64,000 nucleotides of DNA, taken from contig NZ_JAFMPP010000011.1 in the NCBI RefSeq assembly GCF_017349315.1, positions 62,001 through 126,000 on the forward strand, written 5' to 3'. Of this stretch, positions 16,941-26,259 are shown piece after piece (positions within the stretch are counted from its first letter, which is position 1; every line of letters begins with the position of its first letter). The notes beneath the pieces were generated by a model. The model saw only the letters and a list, made by a program, of their open reading frames with translations. It was not told the DNA's origin and did not search any database. Source of the stretch: Jiella flava (GTDB lineage Bacteria > Pseudomonadota > Alphaproteobacteria > Rhizobiales > Rhizobiaceae). The translations under genes and the position numbers were made by a program.

Positions 16941-18755
16941 TCAGTCCTCCTTGCGCGACCTTCTCTGCTGGGTGCGGGCCGCTCTCACCGAAAATGGCAT
17001 GGATAGCGGGAACAACAAATCGATGAAGCGCTCCGCCGTCGGCTGGGGTTCGTGATTGGCGAGCCCTGGCCGCTCGTTGGCCTCGATGAACACGTAGTCG
17101 GGCAGCGCCGGCGACTTGATCATGAGGTCGATGCCCGTCACCGGTATCTCAATTGCCCTTGCCGCGGCAACAGCCGCCTCCACCAGAGCCGGGTGAATGT
17201 CGCAGGTAACGTCGTGGATGGTGCCGCCGGTGTGAAGATTGGCGGTCTTGCGCACGGTGATACGCTCACCCTCGGGCGGCACGTCGTCCATGCCGAATCC
17301 GGCCTGGCGCACGCAGCGCTCGGTCTCCGCATCCAGCGGGACTTTGCTTTCGCCGCCGGTCGCCGCCGAGCGGCGCCGCGAGAGGTGCTCGATCAGCTCG
17401 TGAACGCTGGAGCGGCCGTCGCCGGTCACCACCGGCGGCTTGCGCAGGGCGGCGGCGACGAGTCGGTAGTCGATGACAATGAGCCGCAGGTCGTTGCCCT
17501 GAAAACACGCTTCCAGAAGCACGTTTTCCGAATGCTGGCGGGCGGCGGCGATGGCGGTCTTGGCCTCGTCGAGGCACTCGATGCCGACCGAAATGCCGCG
17601 CCCCTGTTCGCCGCGCGCGGGTTTGACGACGATTTGACCGTGTTTTTGAAGAAAGCTTGTGATCGTTTCGTCGTCGCTGTCACCGGCAATCTGCTCGGGC
17701 ACGACGACGCCGGCCGCTTCGACCATCCGGCGGGTCACCGCCTTGTCGTCGCAGATCGACATGGCGACCGCTGAGGTCAGGTCCGACAGGCTCTCGCGGC
17801 ACAAGATGGTTCGCCCGCCATGCGTTAGCCGGAAGAACCCGCCCGCCGCATCGACGACCTCGGTGTGGATGCCGCGCCGGCGCGCCTCGTCGACGATGAT
17901 TCTGGCGTAAGGGTTCAGCCCCTCGTAATCGGCGTTCGGGCCGGTGAAGAGCCGCTCGTTGATCTCGTTCTTGCGCTTGATGGTGAAATAGGCGACGCGG
18001 ACGAAGCCGAGCTTGTCGTAAAGCGCGATCGCCTGGTCGTTGTCGTGCATCACCGACAGATCCATGAAGGCACAGCCGCGCGCCTGAAAATGCTCGGCGA
18101 GGCGGCGCACCAGGCTCTCGCCGATGCCGGGATGGGTCGCCTGCGGATCGACGGCGAGGCACCAAAGCGAGGAGCCGTTTTCCGGGTCGCCAAAGGCGCG
18201 ATGGCCGTGGACGCCGGTGACGGTGCCGAGAATCGCGCCGGTGGTCTCGTCCTCGGCGACGAAATAGGTCAGCGCCCGGTTGTCGCGGTTCGACCAGAAG
18301 AAGGCGGGATGGACCTGCACCATGCCGCGCGACTGGTAGATGCGGTTGACCTCGGTGGCGTCCTGCTCAGAGGCGAGGCGACGGATGAAATAGCCGCGCG
18401 GCCGGCGGCTGCTGGGCCGATAGGTGGAGAGGTCGAGCCGGTAGGTGTGGGAGGGATCGAGAAACAGCTCCTGCGGCGCATGGCTGAGGAGAACGTGCGG
18501 ATCCTTGACGTAAAAGGCGATGTCGCGCCGGTCCGGGCCTTCCTCGCGCAGCGAATTGGCGAGTTCGCGCGGATCGTCGAAGGTCTGGCCGAACACCAGC
18601 CGGCCCCAGCCGCAGTCCAGAATGGCGTTGCGCTTCAGCCCGTCGGCATCGGCTCGCTCGCGGGCGGCCGAGCCGCGCGGCCCGAAGGCACGCAGCTTCT
18701 CCAGCCGGTGCCCGCCGCCCCGATAAGAGCGATCGGCCTGTTTCTCGCCTGCCAT
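16941..18755 (-). CDS. ngg: N-acetylglutaminylglutamine synthetase (GNAT plus ATP-grasp fusion)
   Basis: Encodes 604 residues. The N-terminal part (about 110-270) is a GNAT acetyltransferase domain, with LWCLAVDPQATHPGIGESLVR as the acetyl-CoA loop region. The C-terminal part (about 300-590) is an ATP-grasp ligase with VVKPARGEQGRG and FIEANERPGLANHEPQP. Together they acetylate glutamine and join it to a second glutamine, giving N-acetylglutaminylglutamine, which AsnO then amidates to NAGGN, a compatible solute of osmotically stressed bacteria. It starts 4 bases after the asnO stop. Confidence 0.93.
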   Translation of the reverse strand: MAGEKQADRSYRGGGHRLEKLRAFGPRGSAARERADADGLKRNAILDCGWGRLVFGQTFDDPRELANSLREEGPDRRDIAFYVKDPHVLLSHAPQELFLDPSHTYRLDLSTYRPSSRRPRGYFIRRLASEQDATEVNRIYQSRGMVQVHPAFFWSNRDNRALTYFVAEDETTGAILGTVTGVHGHRAFGDPENGSSLWCLAVDPQATHPGIGESLVRRLAEHFQARGCAFMDLSVMHDNDQAIALYDKLGFVRVAYFTIKRKNEINERLFTGPNADYEGLNPYARIIVDEARRRGIHTEVVDAAGGFFRLTHGGRTILCRESLSDLTSAVAMSICDDKAVTRRMVEAAGVVVPEQIAGDSDDETITSFLQKHGQIVVKPARGEQGRGISVGIECLDEAKTAIAAARQHSENVLLEACFQGNDLRLIVIDYRLVAAALRKPPVVTGDGRSSVHELIEHLSRRRSAATGGESKVPLDAETERCVRQAGFGMDDVPPEGERITVRKTANLHTGGTIHDVTCDIHPALVEAAVAAARAIEIPVTGIDLMIKSPALPDYVFIEANERPGLANHEPQPTAERFIDLLFPLSMPFSVRAARTQQRRSRKED

Positions 18756-18759
18756 CGGA

Positions 18760-20535
18760 TCAGACCCCCTGTTCCTGCAGCCAGAGTTCGAGAAGGGCGA
18801 CCTGCCACAGTTCGGAACCGCGCAGCGGCGTGATGTGGTCGGCCGGATGGGCGAACAGCGTGTCGAGATAGGGCCGCTGGAACAGACCGCGCGAACTGGC
18901 CGCTTGGCTGGTCAACGTGTCGCGGACCATATCGAGATAGGGGCCGGAGATGTATTTCAGCTGCGGCACCGGGAAATAGCCCTTCTTGCGGTCGATCACC
19001 GCCGAGGGCACGACCTGCCGGGCCACTTCCTTCAACACCCCCTTGCCGTCCTGCTTCAGCTTCTCTTCGGCCGGCACGCGAGCGGCAAGTTCCACCAGCT
19101 CATGATCGAGGAAGGGCACGCGGGCTTCGAGACCCCAGGCCATGGTCATGTTGTCGACGCGCTTGACCGGGTCGTCGACCAGCATGACATGAGCGTCGAT
19201 CCGCAGTGCCTTATCGACCGGGTTCTCGGCGCCCGGCATGGCGAAGTGCTTGGCCACGAAGTCGCGCGAGACGTCGGCCTCAGTCTGCCATTCGGGGGCG
19301 ATCTGACCCTTCAGGGTCTGGTGGCTGCGATCGAAGAAGGCGCGGCCATAGGCGGCGAGCGGATCGTTGGCACCGACCATCTTCGGATACCAGTGATAGC
19401 CGCCGAAGATCTCGTCGGCGCCTTGTCCGGACTGCACCACCTTGATGTGCTTGGACACCTCGCGCGAGAGCAGATAGAAGCCGACATTGTCGTAGGAGAC
19501 CATCGGCTCCGACATCGCCCTGATGGTGCCCGGCAGATGCTCCATCAGCTGCGAGCCTGGGACGAAGATCTTGTGATGTTCCGTCCCGTAGTGATCGGCG
19601 ATGATGTCGGAGAATTCGAACTCGTTGCCGACCTCGCCATTGGCGTCCTCGAAGCCGATCGAGAAGGTGTTGAGGTTGTTTTGCCCGGCTTCGGCCAGAA
19701 GTCCGACAATGAGCGAGGAATCGACGCCGCCCGACAACAAGACACCGACCGGGACGTCGGCGACCATGCGCCGATCGACGGCTTTGCGTAGCGCCTGCAT
19801 GACGAGATCGCGCCAATCGGTCGGTGACAGCTTGTCGTCGCCTTCGCGGGCGCCGAAGTCCGGCGCCCAATAGACCACGTCGTCGAAGGAGCCGTTCGGC
19901 TCGATCATCCGGGTGGTCGCCGGCGGCAGCTTGCGCACGCCTCTAACGATGGTCAGCGGCGGCGGTACCACGGCATGGAAGGTCATGTAATGGTGCAGCG
20001 CCTCGCGGTCGATCGTGCGGTCGACATCGCCGGTGGCCAGGATTGCCGGCAGCGAGGAGGCGAGATAAAGGCGCTTGTCGGTCTGCGAGAGATAGAGCGG
20101 CTTGATGCCGAAGCGGTCGCGGGCGAGCATCACCCTTCCGCTGTCGCGCTCGTGAATGGCGAAGGCGAACATGCCGTGGAAACGTTTGACGCAATCCCGG
20201 CCCCAGGCGTGATAGGCCTTGAGGATCACCTCCGTGTCGCCGGTCGAGAAGAAGCGGTAGCCTTTGCCCTCCAGCTCCTGGCGCAGTTCCGGATAGTTGT
20301 AGATGCAGCCGTTGAAGGCGAGGGTGAGACCGAGTTCGGGATCGACCATCGGCTGTGCGGCCTTTTCCGACAGGTCGATGATCTTCAGCCGGCGATGGCC
20401 GAGACCGACCGTGCCGCGCATCACCTGGCCGGAGCCGTCCGGCCCGCGCGGCGCCAGGCAATCACCCATGCGCTGCAGCCGCTCGCCTGAAGCTAAGGTT
20501 CCGTCGAAGCGAATCTCACCGCAAATTCCGCACAT
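18760..20535 (-). CDS. asnO: N-acetylglutaminylglutamine amidotransferase
   Basis: Encodes 591 residues, an asparagine-synthetase-like glutamine amidotransferase. The class II glutaminase domain starts with the catalytic Cys2 (MCGICGEIRF) and has LAPRGPDGSG and FNGCIYNY. The synthetase domain has the PP-loop SGGVDSS at 268-274. In the NAGGN pathway it converts the C-terminal carboxylate of acetyl-Gln-Gln to an amide. It is the first gene of the operon; a 199-base gap upstream should hold an osmotically controlled promoter, but I see no clear consensus there. Confidence 0.93.
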   Translation of the reverse strand: MCGICGEIRFDGTLASGERLQRMGDCLAPRGPDGSGQVMRGTVGLGHRRLKIIDLSEKAAQPMVDPELGLTLAFNGCIYNYPELRQELEGKGYRFFSTGDTEVILKAYHAWGRDCVKRFHGMFAFAIHERDSGRVMLARDRFGIKPLYLSQTDKRLYLASSLPAILATGDVDRTIDREALHHYMTFHAVVPPPLTIVRGVRKLPPATTRMIEPNGSFDDVVYWAPDFGAREGDDKLSPTDWRDLVMQALRKAVDRRMVADVPVGVLLSGGVDSSLIVGLLAEAGQNNLNTFSIGFEDANGEVGNEFEFSDIIADHYGTEHHKIFVPGSQLMEHLPGTIRAMSEPMVSYDNVGFYLLSREVSKHIKVVQSGQGADEIFGGYHWYPKMVGANDPLAAYGRAFFDRSHQTLKGQIAPEWQTEADVSRDFVAKHFAMPGAENPVDKALRIDAHVMLVDDPVKRVDNMTMAWGLEARVPFLDHELVELAARVPAEEKLKQDGKGVLKEVARQVVPSAVIDRKKGYFPVPQLKYISGPYLDMVRDTLTSQAASSRGLFQRPYLDTLFAHPADHITPLRGSELWQVALLELWLQEQGV

Positions 20536-20734
20536 GAAGCTTCGGCCTCCATCTGATCTCGCTCGTGTTCCAGGATGTCGCTTGATCGAGATATAGAAGC
20601 TGATTCGAAACTAAAACCGCCGGACACCCATGTTTTTTGCGCTGCAACGCTTGGCGCGCAACCTTGGCGAGGTGGGACGTTCGCGGATTTTGCCATCAGA
20701 TTGGCGAAGCGGCAGGTCGCAGCGACTTTGAAAA

Positions 20735-22522
20735 TCAGGCGATCTTCGATGCCGATGGGGCAGAGCTGCTGGCGCTCCAAGCGACCTCGAACCGCGCCGC
20801 TGTTTGCGGTTTGGAGAACAGGAAACCCTGGGCGCGAACGCCGGGCTGGCTTTCGATCACCGACCGCTGCTCGCGGGTCTCGATGCCTTCCGCAACGGTA
20901 TCGAGGCTGAGGCTTTTCGCCAGATTGATCAGCGACGTGACGATCGACAGATCGGCGATATCGGTGGCGAGCCCGGTCATGAAGGAGCGGTCGATCTTGA
21001 TACAGGAGACCGGATAACTCTTCAGTGCCGAAAGCGAAGCGAAGCCGGTGCCGAAGTCGTCGAAGGCAATGCCGACTCCGAGCCGGCGAAGCTCGCGGAC
21101 CTGGTCGATAATCTGCTGATCTTGCGCGAGCACGATGCGCTCGGTCAGTTCCAACTGCAAGGTTTGAGGCGGCAGACCATGGCGATCCAGCGCATCGGTG
21201 ACGACAGCAACCAACGTACCGGATTTTAACTGCAGTTCGAAGAGATTGACCGCCATGGTGAAGTCGGGCGTGATTTGGGCGCGCCACAGCGCCGCCTGCC
21301 GACACGCTTCGTCGATGATCCAGCTGCCGACGTCCACCGCCAGGTGGCTCTTTTCGAGAATCGGAAGAAATTCGGACGGCTGCAGCACACCGCGATAGGG
21401 ATAGTTCCAGCGCAGCAACGCCTCGGCACCGGTCCACACGCCCGTCGGCAGACAGACGATGGGCTGGTAATAGAGTTCGAAATCACCACCTTCCCACGCC
21501 TCTTGCATTTCAAGCACGATATTGCCCCGCTCCAGCGCTGTGTTGCGCAGGGATCGGGAAAAGATCCGGTAGCAATTTCGCCCGTCGCCTTTGGCCTGAT
21601 ACATCGCCAGATCGGCATTTCCGAGCAGCTGGATCGCCTTGGTCTCCAAACTCTTCAGCGCCACGCCGACGCTGGCGCCGAAATGCACGACATGACCATA
21701 GATCGTTATCGGTTCGCCGAGGCGCGATACGAGGTTCGTGGCGATCTCGGCCGCGACGCCCACATCGTTCAAGTCGTCGATGAAGACGACGAACTCGTCG
21801 CCGCCGAGGCGCGCAATCAGGCGGTCTTTGCCGGAAAACTCGGTCAGGCGCTCGGCCGCATGGACCAGCGCCTCGTCGCCCGAGGTGTGGCCGAGCGAAT
21901 CGTTGATCTCCTTGAAGCCGTCAAGATCGATCAGAAGCACGGTCGACGGACGCCCCGCATCGATCGAGGCTTGCATGGTGTCGAGCAGAAACGGCCGATT
22001 TCTCAGTCCGGTCAATTGATCGTAGGTGGCTTCTTCGGTGAGCCGCATCAGCTCCATATGCTCGACGACGAGGTCGGCGAGATCGGCCAAAAGCTCGGCA
22101 TCCCTCGGTCCGAACTGCCGAGGCTTGGTGTCCAGCAGACAAAGCGTCCCGAGGCAAAAACCGTTTGGCGAAATTAACGGTGCGCCTGCGTAAAAGCGCA
22201 GATGCGGGTGGGCGATGACGTTTGGGAATGTTTTGAAGAGCTCATTCTGCGTGAGATCGTGCACCACCAGCGTCTCGCCGGTCTCGACCGGCCGAAGGCA
22301 AAACGTCGAACGACGCTGCTGGTTCATCACCATCTCGCCGAGGTGGACATGCACCACCTGGTCCTCGGCATAATGGGTGGTGATGTTGACGTGGTCGAAG
22401 CCAAAGGTTTTCGCAGCGAGCTTGACGATATGATGCAGCTTGTTCCCGGTCATCGCGCCGCTTCGCCGGTAGCGCTCGACCTCGGCGAGGCGTGCAGCTT
22501 CGTTTTTGGCGATGATTGGCAT
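20735..22522 (-). CDS. GAF-GGDEF-EAL cyclic-di-GMP turnover protein
   Basis: Encodes 595 residues with no membrane segment. The order is an N-terminal GAF-like sensor (about 25-160), a diguanylate cyclase domain with intact GGDEF at 240-244, and a phosphodiesterase domain with EALLR at 367-371, ELTER at 458-462 and DDFGTG at 488-493. Both catalytic signatures are preserved, so either synthesis or breakdown of c-di-GMP, or a switch between them through the GAF domain, is possible. It is transcribed toward the NAGGN operon but 199 bases separate them. Confidence 0.9.
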   Translation of the reverse strand: MPIIAKNEAARLAEVERYRRSGAMTGNKLHHIVKLAAKTFGFDHVNITTHYAEDQVVHVHLGEMVMNQQRRSTFCLRPVETGETLVVHDLTQNELFKTFPNVIAHPHLRFYAGAPLISPNGFCLGTLCLLDTKPRQFGPRDAELLADLADLVVEHMELMRLTEEATYDQLTGLRNRPFLLDTMQASIDAGRPSTVLLIDLDGFKEINDSLGHTSGDEALVHAAERLTEFSGKDRLIARLGGDEFVVFIDDLNDVGVAAEIATNLVSRLGEPITIYGHVVHFGASVGVALKSLETKAIQLLGNADLAMYQAKGDGRNCYRIFSRSLRNTALERGNIVLEMQEAWEGGDFELYYQPIVCLPTGVWTGAEALLRWNYPYRGVLQPSEFLPILEKSHLAVDVGSWIIDEACRQAALWRAQITPDFTMAVNLFELQLKSGTLVAVVTDALDRHGLPPQTLQLELTERIVLAQDQQIIDQVRELRRLGVGIAFDDFGTGFASLSALKSYPVSCIKIDRSFMTGLATDIADLSIVTSLINLAKSLSLDTVAEGIETREQRSVIESQPGVRAQGFLFSKPQTAARFEVAWSASSSAPSASKIA

Positions 22523-22759
22523 GGATCGTGGCGCTCCGGGAAACCTTGGAGGATACCATGACGGTAATGCATTGAGATTTCCTTGGCGCGTTCATCGTTT
22601 CTGTCGCGATCGTCGCGTTTTTTGACGGTGCTGATCGGGACATCGCGACAGGTCTGGTGATGCCGCTGAGACGCTGGTCGGCATCCGGGGCCCTGCGTGG
22701 CGATCGCGCGATGGTTACGGCACAGGTCGCAACTCTGACCAGTCGGGTGCCTACATGTA

Positions 22760-22774
22760 GAACATAAAAAGAAC
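22760..22774. promoter_or_regulatory. LexA (SOS) box
   Basis: GAAC at 22760-22763 and GAAC at 22771-22774 are separated by 7 bases (ATAAAAA). This is the direct-repeat LexA operator GTTC-N7-GTTC known from alphaproteobacteria, read on the other strand. It lies 16 bases before the GTG start of the MazG-like gene, where repressor would block transcription or initiation. Confidence 0.6.
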
Positions 22775-22790
22775 ATGCGGGGGGTGGGGT

Positions 22791-23096
22791 GTGACCGTGC
22801 TTGATCGATTGCAACAGGATTTCGAGGCGGCGTCTCGGGCCTATTGTGCGGCCCATGGATTGGGGCGCGATCCGGACTGGTTCATGCTGAAGCTGAAGGA
22901 CGAGGTCGGGGAGTTAACCCAGGCCTGGAACCGCCTGAGAGGACGGGCTCGCCGCGGCGAGCGGTCGGCGGCCGAGCTGCACAAAAATCTGGAAGATGAA
23001 GCCGCCGATGTGCTCGGCCACATCTTGCTCCTGGCGCAGTCGCAAGGCATGGATCTGCATGCGGCGATTGAACGGAAGTGGCGTTTTACAATGTGA
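22791..23096 (+). CDS. MazG-like nucleotide pyrophosphohydrolase
   Basis: Encodes 101 residues starting at GTG 22791 after a GGGGGGTGGGG ribosome-site run. It is an all-alpha NTP-PPase fold protein; the Mg-binding pattern is visible as Glu38 and Glu41 in KLKDEVGELTQAW and Glu70 and Asp73 in LEDEAADVLGHIL. Members of the MazG/dUTPase-like superfamily hydrolyse nucleoside triphosphates, often aberrant ones. The LexA box just upstream suggests induction by DNA damage, which fits nucleotide-pool cleaning. The substrate is unknown. Confidence 0.8.
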   Translation: MTVLDRLQQDFEAASRAYCAAHGLGRDPDWFMLKLKDEVGELTQAWNRLRGRARRGERSAAELHKNLEDEAADVLGHILLLAQSQGMDLHAAIERKWRFTM

Positions 23097-23297
23097 TGGC
23101 CGCGTCAGCGCTGGGCATGGCGCGTCAACTCGGAAGCCTATCCCGGCGGCGGTCGGGCGAACCTTACGGTCAAGGCTGTTGCTGGCGACATCTTCCGCTG
23201 CGCAAGAGAACCGAGCGGATGCATGGATTTCGCTTGCGCTTGGCGCCACTCTTGGTAGGTTGCCATCACCGGTGGGTGCTTGGCACCGCCGGCCGAA

Positions 23298-23520
23298 GAA
23301 CGGTTCCTTTGCCGCCACGCGGTAAAGGCGAAGAGGGAATGCGACGGGTCGACCCAAGCCGGGGGCCTTTATCGCAGCCGACCCCGCGACTGTAGAGCGG
23401 CGAGATCGGCGTCACGGGCTGGGCGTGTCTTCGGGCATGCCAGCCTTCGAAAGCCACTGGGGATTTCTCCGGGAAGGCGAGGCGCCTGTTGATGACCCGC
23501 GAGCCAGGAGACCTGCCGGA
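23298..23520 (+). promoter_or_regulatory. cobalamin riboswitch
   Basis: The B12-aptamer consensus elements appear in order: a CCTTTGCC/GGTAAAGG helix around 23306-23329, GAAGAGGGAAT at about 23330-23340, CCCCGCGACTGTAGAGCGG at about 23382-23400, AGCCACTGG at 23452-23460, GGGAAGGCG at 23471-23479 and GAGCCAGGAGACCTGCC at 23501-23517. It precedes cbtB and the whole cobalamin operon. In this class bound adenosylcobalamin usually turns expression off, by masking the ribosome site or by termination. The 5' limit is approximate. Confidence 0.93.
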
Positions 23521-23572
23521 CTTCTCGCAGAGGCCGATCGATCCGCGATCGGCGGCGGTCACGGAGGTTGAT

Positions 23573-23749
23573 ATGACGATAACCATGACGCATTCGGGTG
23601 TCATGCCCGCGACGACTCGGATCGCCGGCGGACTGCTGGCGCTGGCGCTCGGGGCGTTTTTCATTTGGGGCGCGGGCTTCGCCCATGCTGCGGCGCTGCA
23701 CGACACCGCCCACGACGTGCGCCACGCTTTCGGATTTCCCTGCCACTGA
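23573..23749 (+). CDS. cbtB: cobalt transporter subunit CbtB
   Basis: Encodes 58 residues with one membrane helix (about 17-38) and the family's His-containing C-terminus, DVRHAFGFPCH. CbtB is a small subunit thought to work with CbtA in cobalt uptake and is typically found under B12 riboswitch control, as here. ATG 23573 follows GGAGGT at about 23563; a second ATG 12 bases later is an alternative. It lies about 50 bases after the riboswitch. Confidence 0.9.
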   Translation: MTITMTHSGVMPATTRIAGGLLALALGAFFIWGAGFAHAAALHDTAHDVRHAFGFPCH

Positions 23750-23833
23750 CCGGGGAGACGGCGGCCGCCTGCGGCCGGGTCTGCAGTCGGTTGACGCGAT
23801 AGCCGGACACAGGGCCGGCGAAAGGGGATATCC

Positions 23834-24601
23834 ATGGTCGTCAGATATCTGCTCGCCACCCTCGTGGCTGGGCTGTTCGTCGGTGTCGTAATGACGCCGG
23901 TCCAATATGCGGGCGTCATCCCGCTGATTCTCCACGCTGAGGTTTACGAGCAGGGCGGCGACGCCGGGCCGCCCGAGCATGCCGCCGGGCTGGTTGCGCC
24001 CGCCGAGGCCGCCGAGCGCGCGGCGCCGCAGGGCGTCAGGCCGATCCCGGTGCATGCCACCGCCGCGGCTCCGGCCAACGATGAGGCGCGAGCGAACGCC
24101 AATCTTTTCGCCAGCCGGCTCATCGGCACCTTGAGCGCCAACATCGTCACCGGCTGCGGCTTCGCGTTGATGTTGGCGGCGGTCGCGCTGCTCGCCGGCC
24201 GGCGGATCACCTTCGCCAACGGCGCGTTCTGGGGGCTCGCCGGCTTTGCCTGCGTGGCGCTTGCGCCGGCCCTCGGCCTGCCGCCGGAATTGCCGGCGAT
24301 GCCGGTGGCGGACCTGACGGCACGCCAGATCTGGTGGGTCGCGACGGCGCTGCTCACGGCGGCCGGGCTCTACGGCCTGGTGCTGCGCCAGGAGACCGTG
24401 GCGAAAATTGCGGGCATCGCCCTGCTTTTCGCCCCCCATCTCGTCGCCGTACCGCGTCCGGCGGACCTTTCGAGCCCGATCCCGCCGACGCTCGCGGCCG
24501 AATTCGCCGTCGCCTCGCTCGCCACCGGCGCTGTCTTCTGGGTGCTCCTGGGGCTGGCACTCGGCGCGCTGATGGACCGCTTCGGATCCGAGCTCACGTG
24601 A
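23834..24601 (+). CDS. cbtA: cobalt transporter subunit CbtA
   Basis: Encodes 255 residues, about five or six membrane helices. It starts with [17 protein letters not shown] and has a loop with EH and HAEVYE residues that could bind metal. The family is a predicted cobalt transporter, supported in genomes by riboswitch and cobalamin-gene association more than by biochemistry. An 84-base gap follows cbtB. Its stop overlaps the cobU start (GTGA). Confidence 0.87.
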   Translation: MVVRYLLATLVAGLFVGVVMTPVQYAGVIPLILHAEVYEQGGDAGPPEHAAGLVAPAEAAERAAPQGVRPIPVHATAAAPANDEARANANLFASRLIGTLSANIVTGCGFALMLAAVALLAGRRITFANGAFWGLAGFACVALAPALGLPPELPAMPVADLTARQIWWVATALLTAAGLYGLVLRQETVAKIAGIALLFAPHLVAVPRPADLSSPIPPTLAAEFAVASLATGAVFWVLLGLALGALMDRFGSELT

Positions 24602-25125
24602 GCGGGCTCGCCTCGCCGGCCGTGACGCTCGTCCTCGGCGGCGCGCGGTCCGGCAAGAGCGCCTTCGCCGAGCGACTGGTGGAGGCCAGCGGCTTTGCGA
24701 AGGTCTACATCGCGACCGGCCGGGCCTTCGATCCCGAGATGGAGGCGCGGATCGAAGACCATCGCGCGCGGCGGGGATCGGGGTGGCGGACCGTCGAGGC
24801 GCCGCTCGGACTCGGCGCGGCGATTGCGGCGGAGGCACGGGCGAGCCGCGTCGTCCTCGTCGACTGCCTGACGCTCTGGCTGACCAACCTCATGCTGGAG
24901 GGGCGCGACGTGCCCGGTGAAGGCGCGGCGCTCGTTGCGACCCTCCAGCGCGTCGCCGGGCCGGTGGTCCTCGTCTCGAACGAGGTCGGCCTCGGCATCG
25001 TGCCGGACAATGTGATGGCCCGCGACTTTCGCGACCATGCGGGCCGCCTGCACCAACAGATCGCGGCGGCGGCGGCGCAAGTCTTCTTCGTCGCCGCCGG
25101 CCTGCCGTTGAAGATGAAGGGCTGA
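24598..25125 (+). CDS. cobU: adenosylcobinamide kinase / adenosylcobinamide-phosphate guanylyltransferase
   Basis: Encodes 175 residues (also called CobP). It phosphorylates adenosylcobinamide and then adds GMP, giving AdoCbi-GDP for nucleotide-loop assembly. The P-loop GGARSGKS is at 14-21. Also visible are [25 protein letters not shown] with the guanylylated His, DCLTLWLTN and [11 protein letters not shown], all family hallmarks. The start is GTG 24598, overlapping the cbtA stop; the frame is open further upstream, but that part is a shadow of cbtA. Confidence 0.94.
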   Translation: MSGLASPAVTLVLGGARSGKSAFAERLVEASGFAKVYIATGRAFDPEMEARIEDHRARRGSGWRTVEAPLGLGAAIAAEARASRVVLVDCLTLWLTNLMLEGRDVPGEGAALVATLQRVAGPVVLVSNEVGLGIVPDNVMARDFRDHAGRLHQQIAAAAAQVFFVAAGLPLKMKG

Positions 25126-25161
25126 GCGCGGTTCCGCCCGCCGGCCTGCAAGGAGGCTGCC

Positions 25162-26253
25162 ATGCCTGAGCAAAAAATCCCCGCCACCGTCATCACCGGT
25201 TTCCTCGGCGCCGGCAAGACGACGCTGATCCGCTATCTCCTGCAAAATGCCGGCGGCCGGAAGATCGCGTTGATCATCAACGAATTCGGCGATCTCGGCG
25301 TCGATGGCGGCATCCTCACCGGCTGCGGCATCGAGACCTGTCGCGAGGACGATGTAGTCGAACTCAACAATGGCTGCATCTGTTGCACCGTCGCCGACGA
25401 CTTCATCCCCACCATGACCAAGCTGCTCGAGCGCGACCGGCGCCCCGATCACATCATCATCGAGACCTCGGGACTGGCCTTGCCCCAGCCGCTGGTCGCC
25501 GCCTTCAACTGGCCGGAGGTAAAGACGCGGGTGACCGTCGACGGCGTCATCACGGTGATCGACGCGGCGGCGGTGGCGGCCGGGCGCTTTGCCGACGACG
25601 AGGCGAAGGTCGCGGCGCAGCGCGCCGCCGACACCAGTCTTGATCACGACAATCCGCTGGAAGAGCTGTTCGAAGACCAGATCCGGGCGGCCGATCTCAT
25701 CGTCCTCAACAAGGCCGACCTGATCGACCGCGATACGCTGGAGAAGGTACGCCAGGAGACGGCGGCAGCGACGGCCCGCACGGTGAAGACGATCACGGCC
25801 GAAAACGGCAGGCTGCCGGCCGATGTGCTGCTTGGCCTTGCGGCTGGCACCGAGACTCGCATTGCCGAGCGCAAATCGCATCACGAGCAAGAGCACGAGG
25901 CCGGCGAAGCCCACGATCACGACGAATTCGAGAGCTTCGTTGCCGCTGCCGGGCCGATTGCCGATCCGGCCCGCTTCGTCGCCGGGCTGAAGGCGCTGAT
26001 CGGCGAGCACGACATCCTGCGGCTGAAGGGGTTCGCCGATGTGCCGGGCAAAGCGATGCGGCTCGTCGTCCAGGCTGTCGGCCAGCGGATCGAGACCTAT
26101 TTCGACCGCCCCTGGGCAGCCGGCGAGACGCGGCAGACGCGGCTCGTGGTGATCGGCCTGCATGACGGGCTGGACGCTGCGGCGCGCGTGGCGATCGAGG
26201 CGCGCATTGCGGGGCTCGCCAGCGGCTCGGATTCGGTCGAGGCCGCCGAATAG
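25162..26253 (+). CDS. cobW: cobalamin biosynthesis GTPase CobW
   Basis: Encodes 363 residues, a COG0523 G3E GTPase. The P-loop GFLGAGKTT is at 13-21, the metal-binding CICC at 72-75 and NKAD at 183-186. A His-rich stretch (about 240-253, HHEQEHEAGEAHDH) is a likely metal buffer. CobW is thought to deliver cobalt to the CobN chelatase, and gene order supports this: cobN starts 6 bases later. The AAGGAGG ribosome site at about 25150 decides the ATG. Confidence 0.94.
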   Translation: MPEQKIPATVITGFLGAGKTTLIRYLLQNAGGRKIALIINEFGDLGVDGGILTGCGIETCREDDVVELNNGCICCTVADDFIPTMTKLLERDRRPDHIIIETSGLALPQPLVAAFNWPEVKTRVTVDGVITVIDAAAVAAGRFADDEAKVAAQRAADTSLDHDNPLEELFEDQIRAADLIVLNKADLIDRDTLEKVRQETAAATARTVKTITAENGRLPADVLLGLAAGTETRIAERKSHHEQEHEAGEAHDHDEFESFVAAAGPIADPARFVAGLKALIGEHDILRLKGFADVPGKAMRLVVQAVGQRIETYFDRPWAAGETRQTRLVVIGLHDGLDAAARVAIEARIAGLASGSDSVEAAE

Positions 26254-26259
26254 CCCGCC

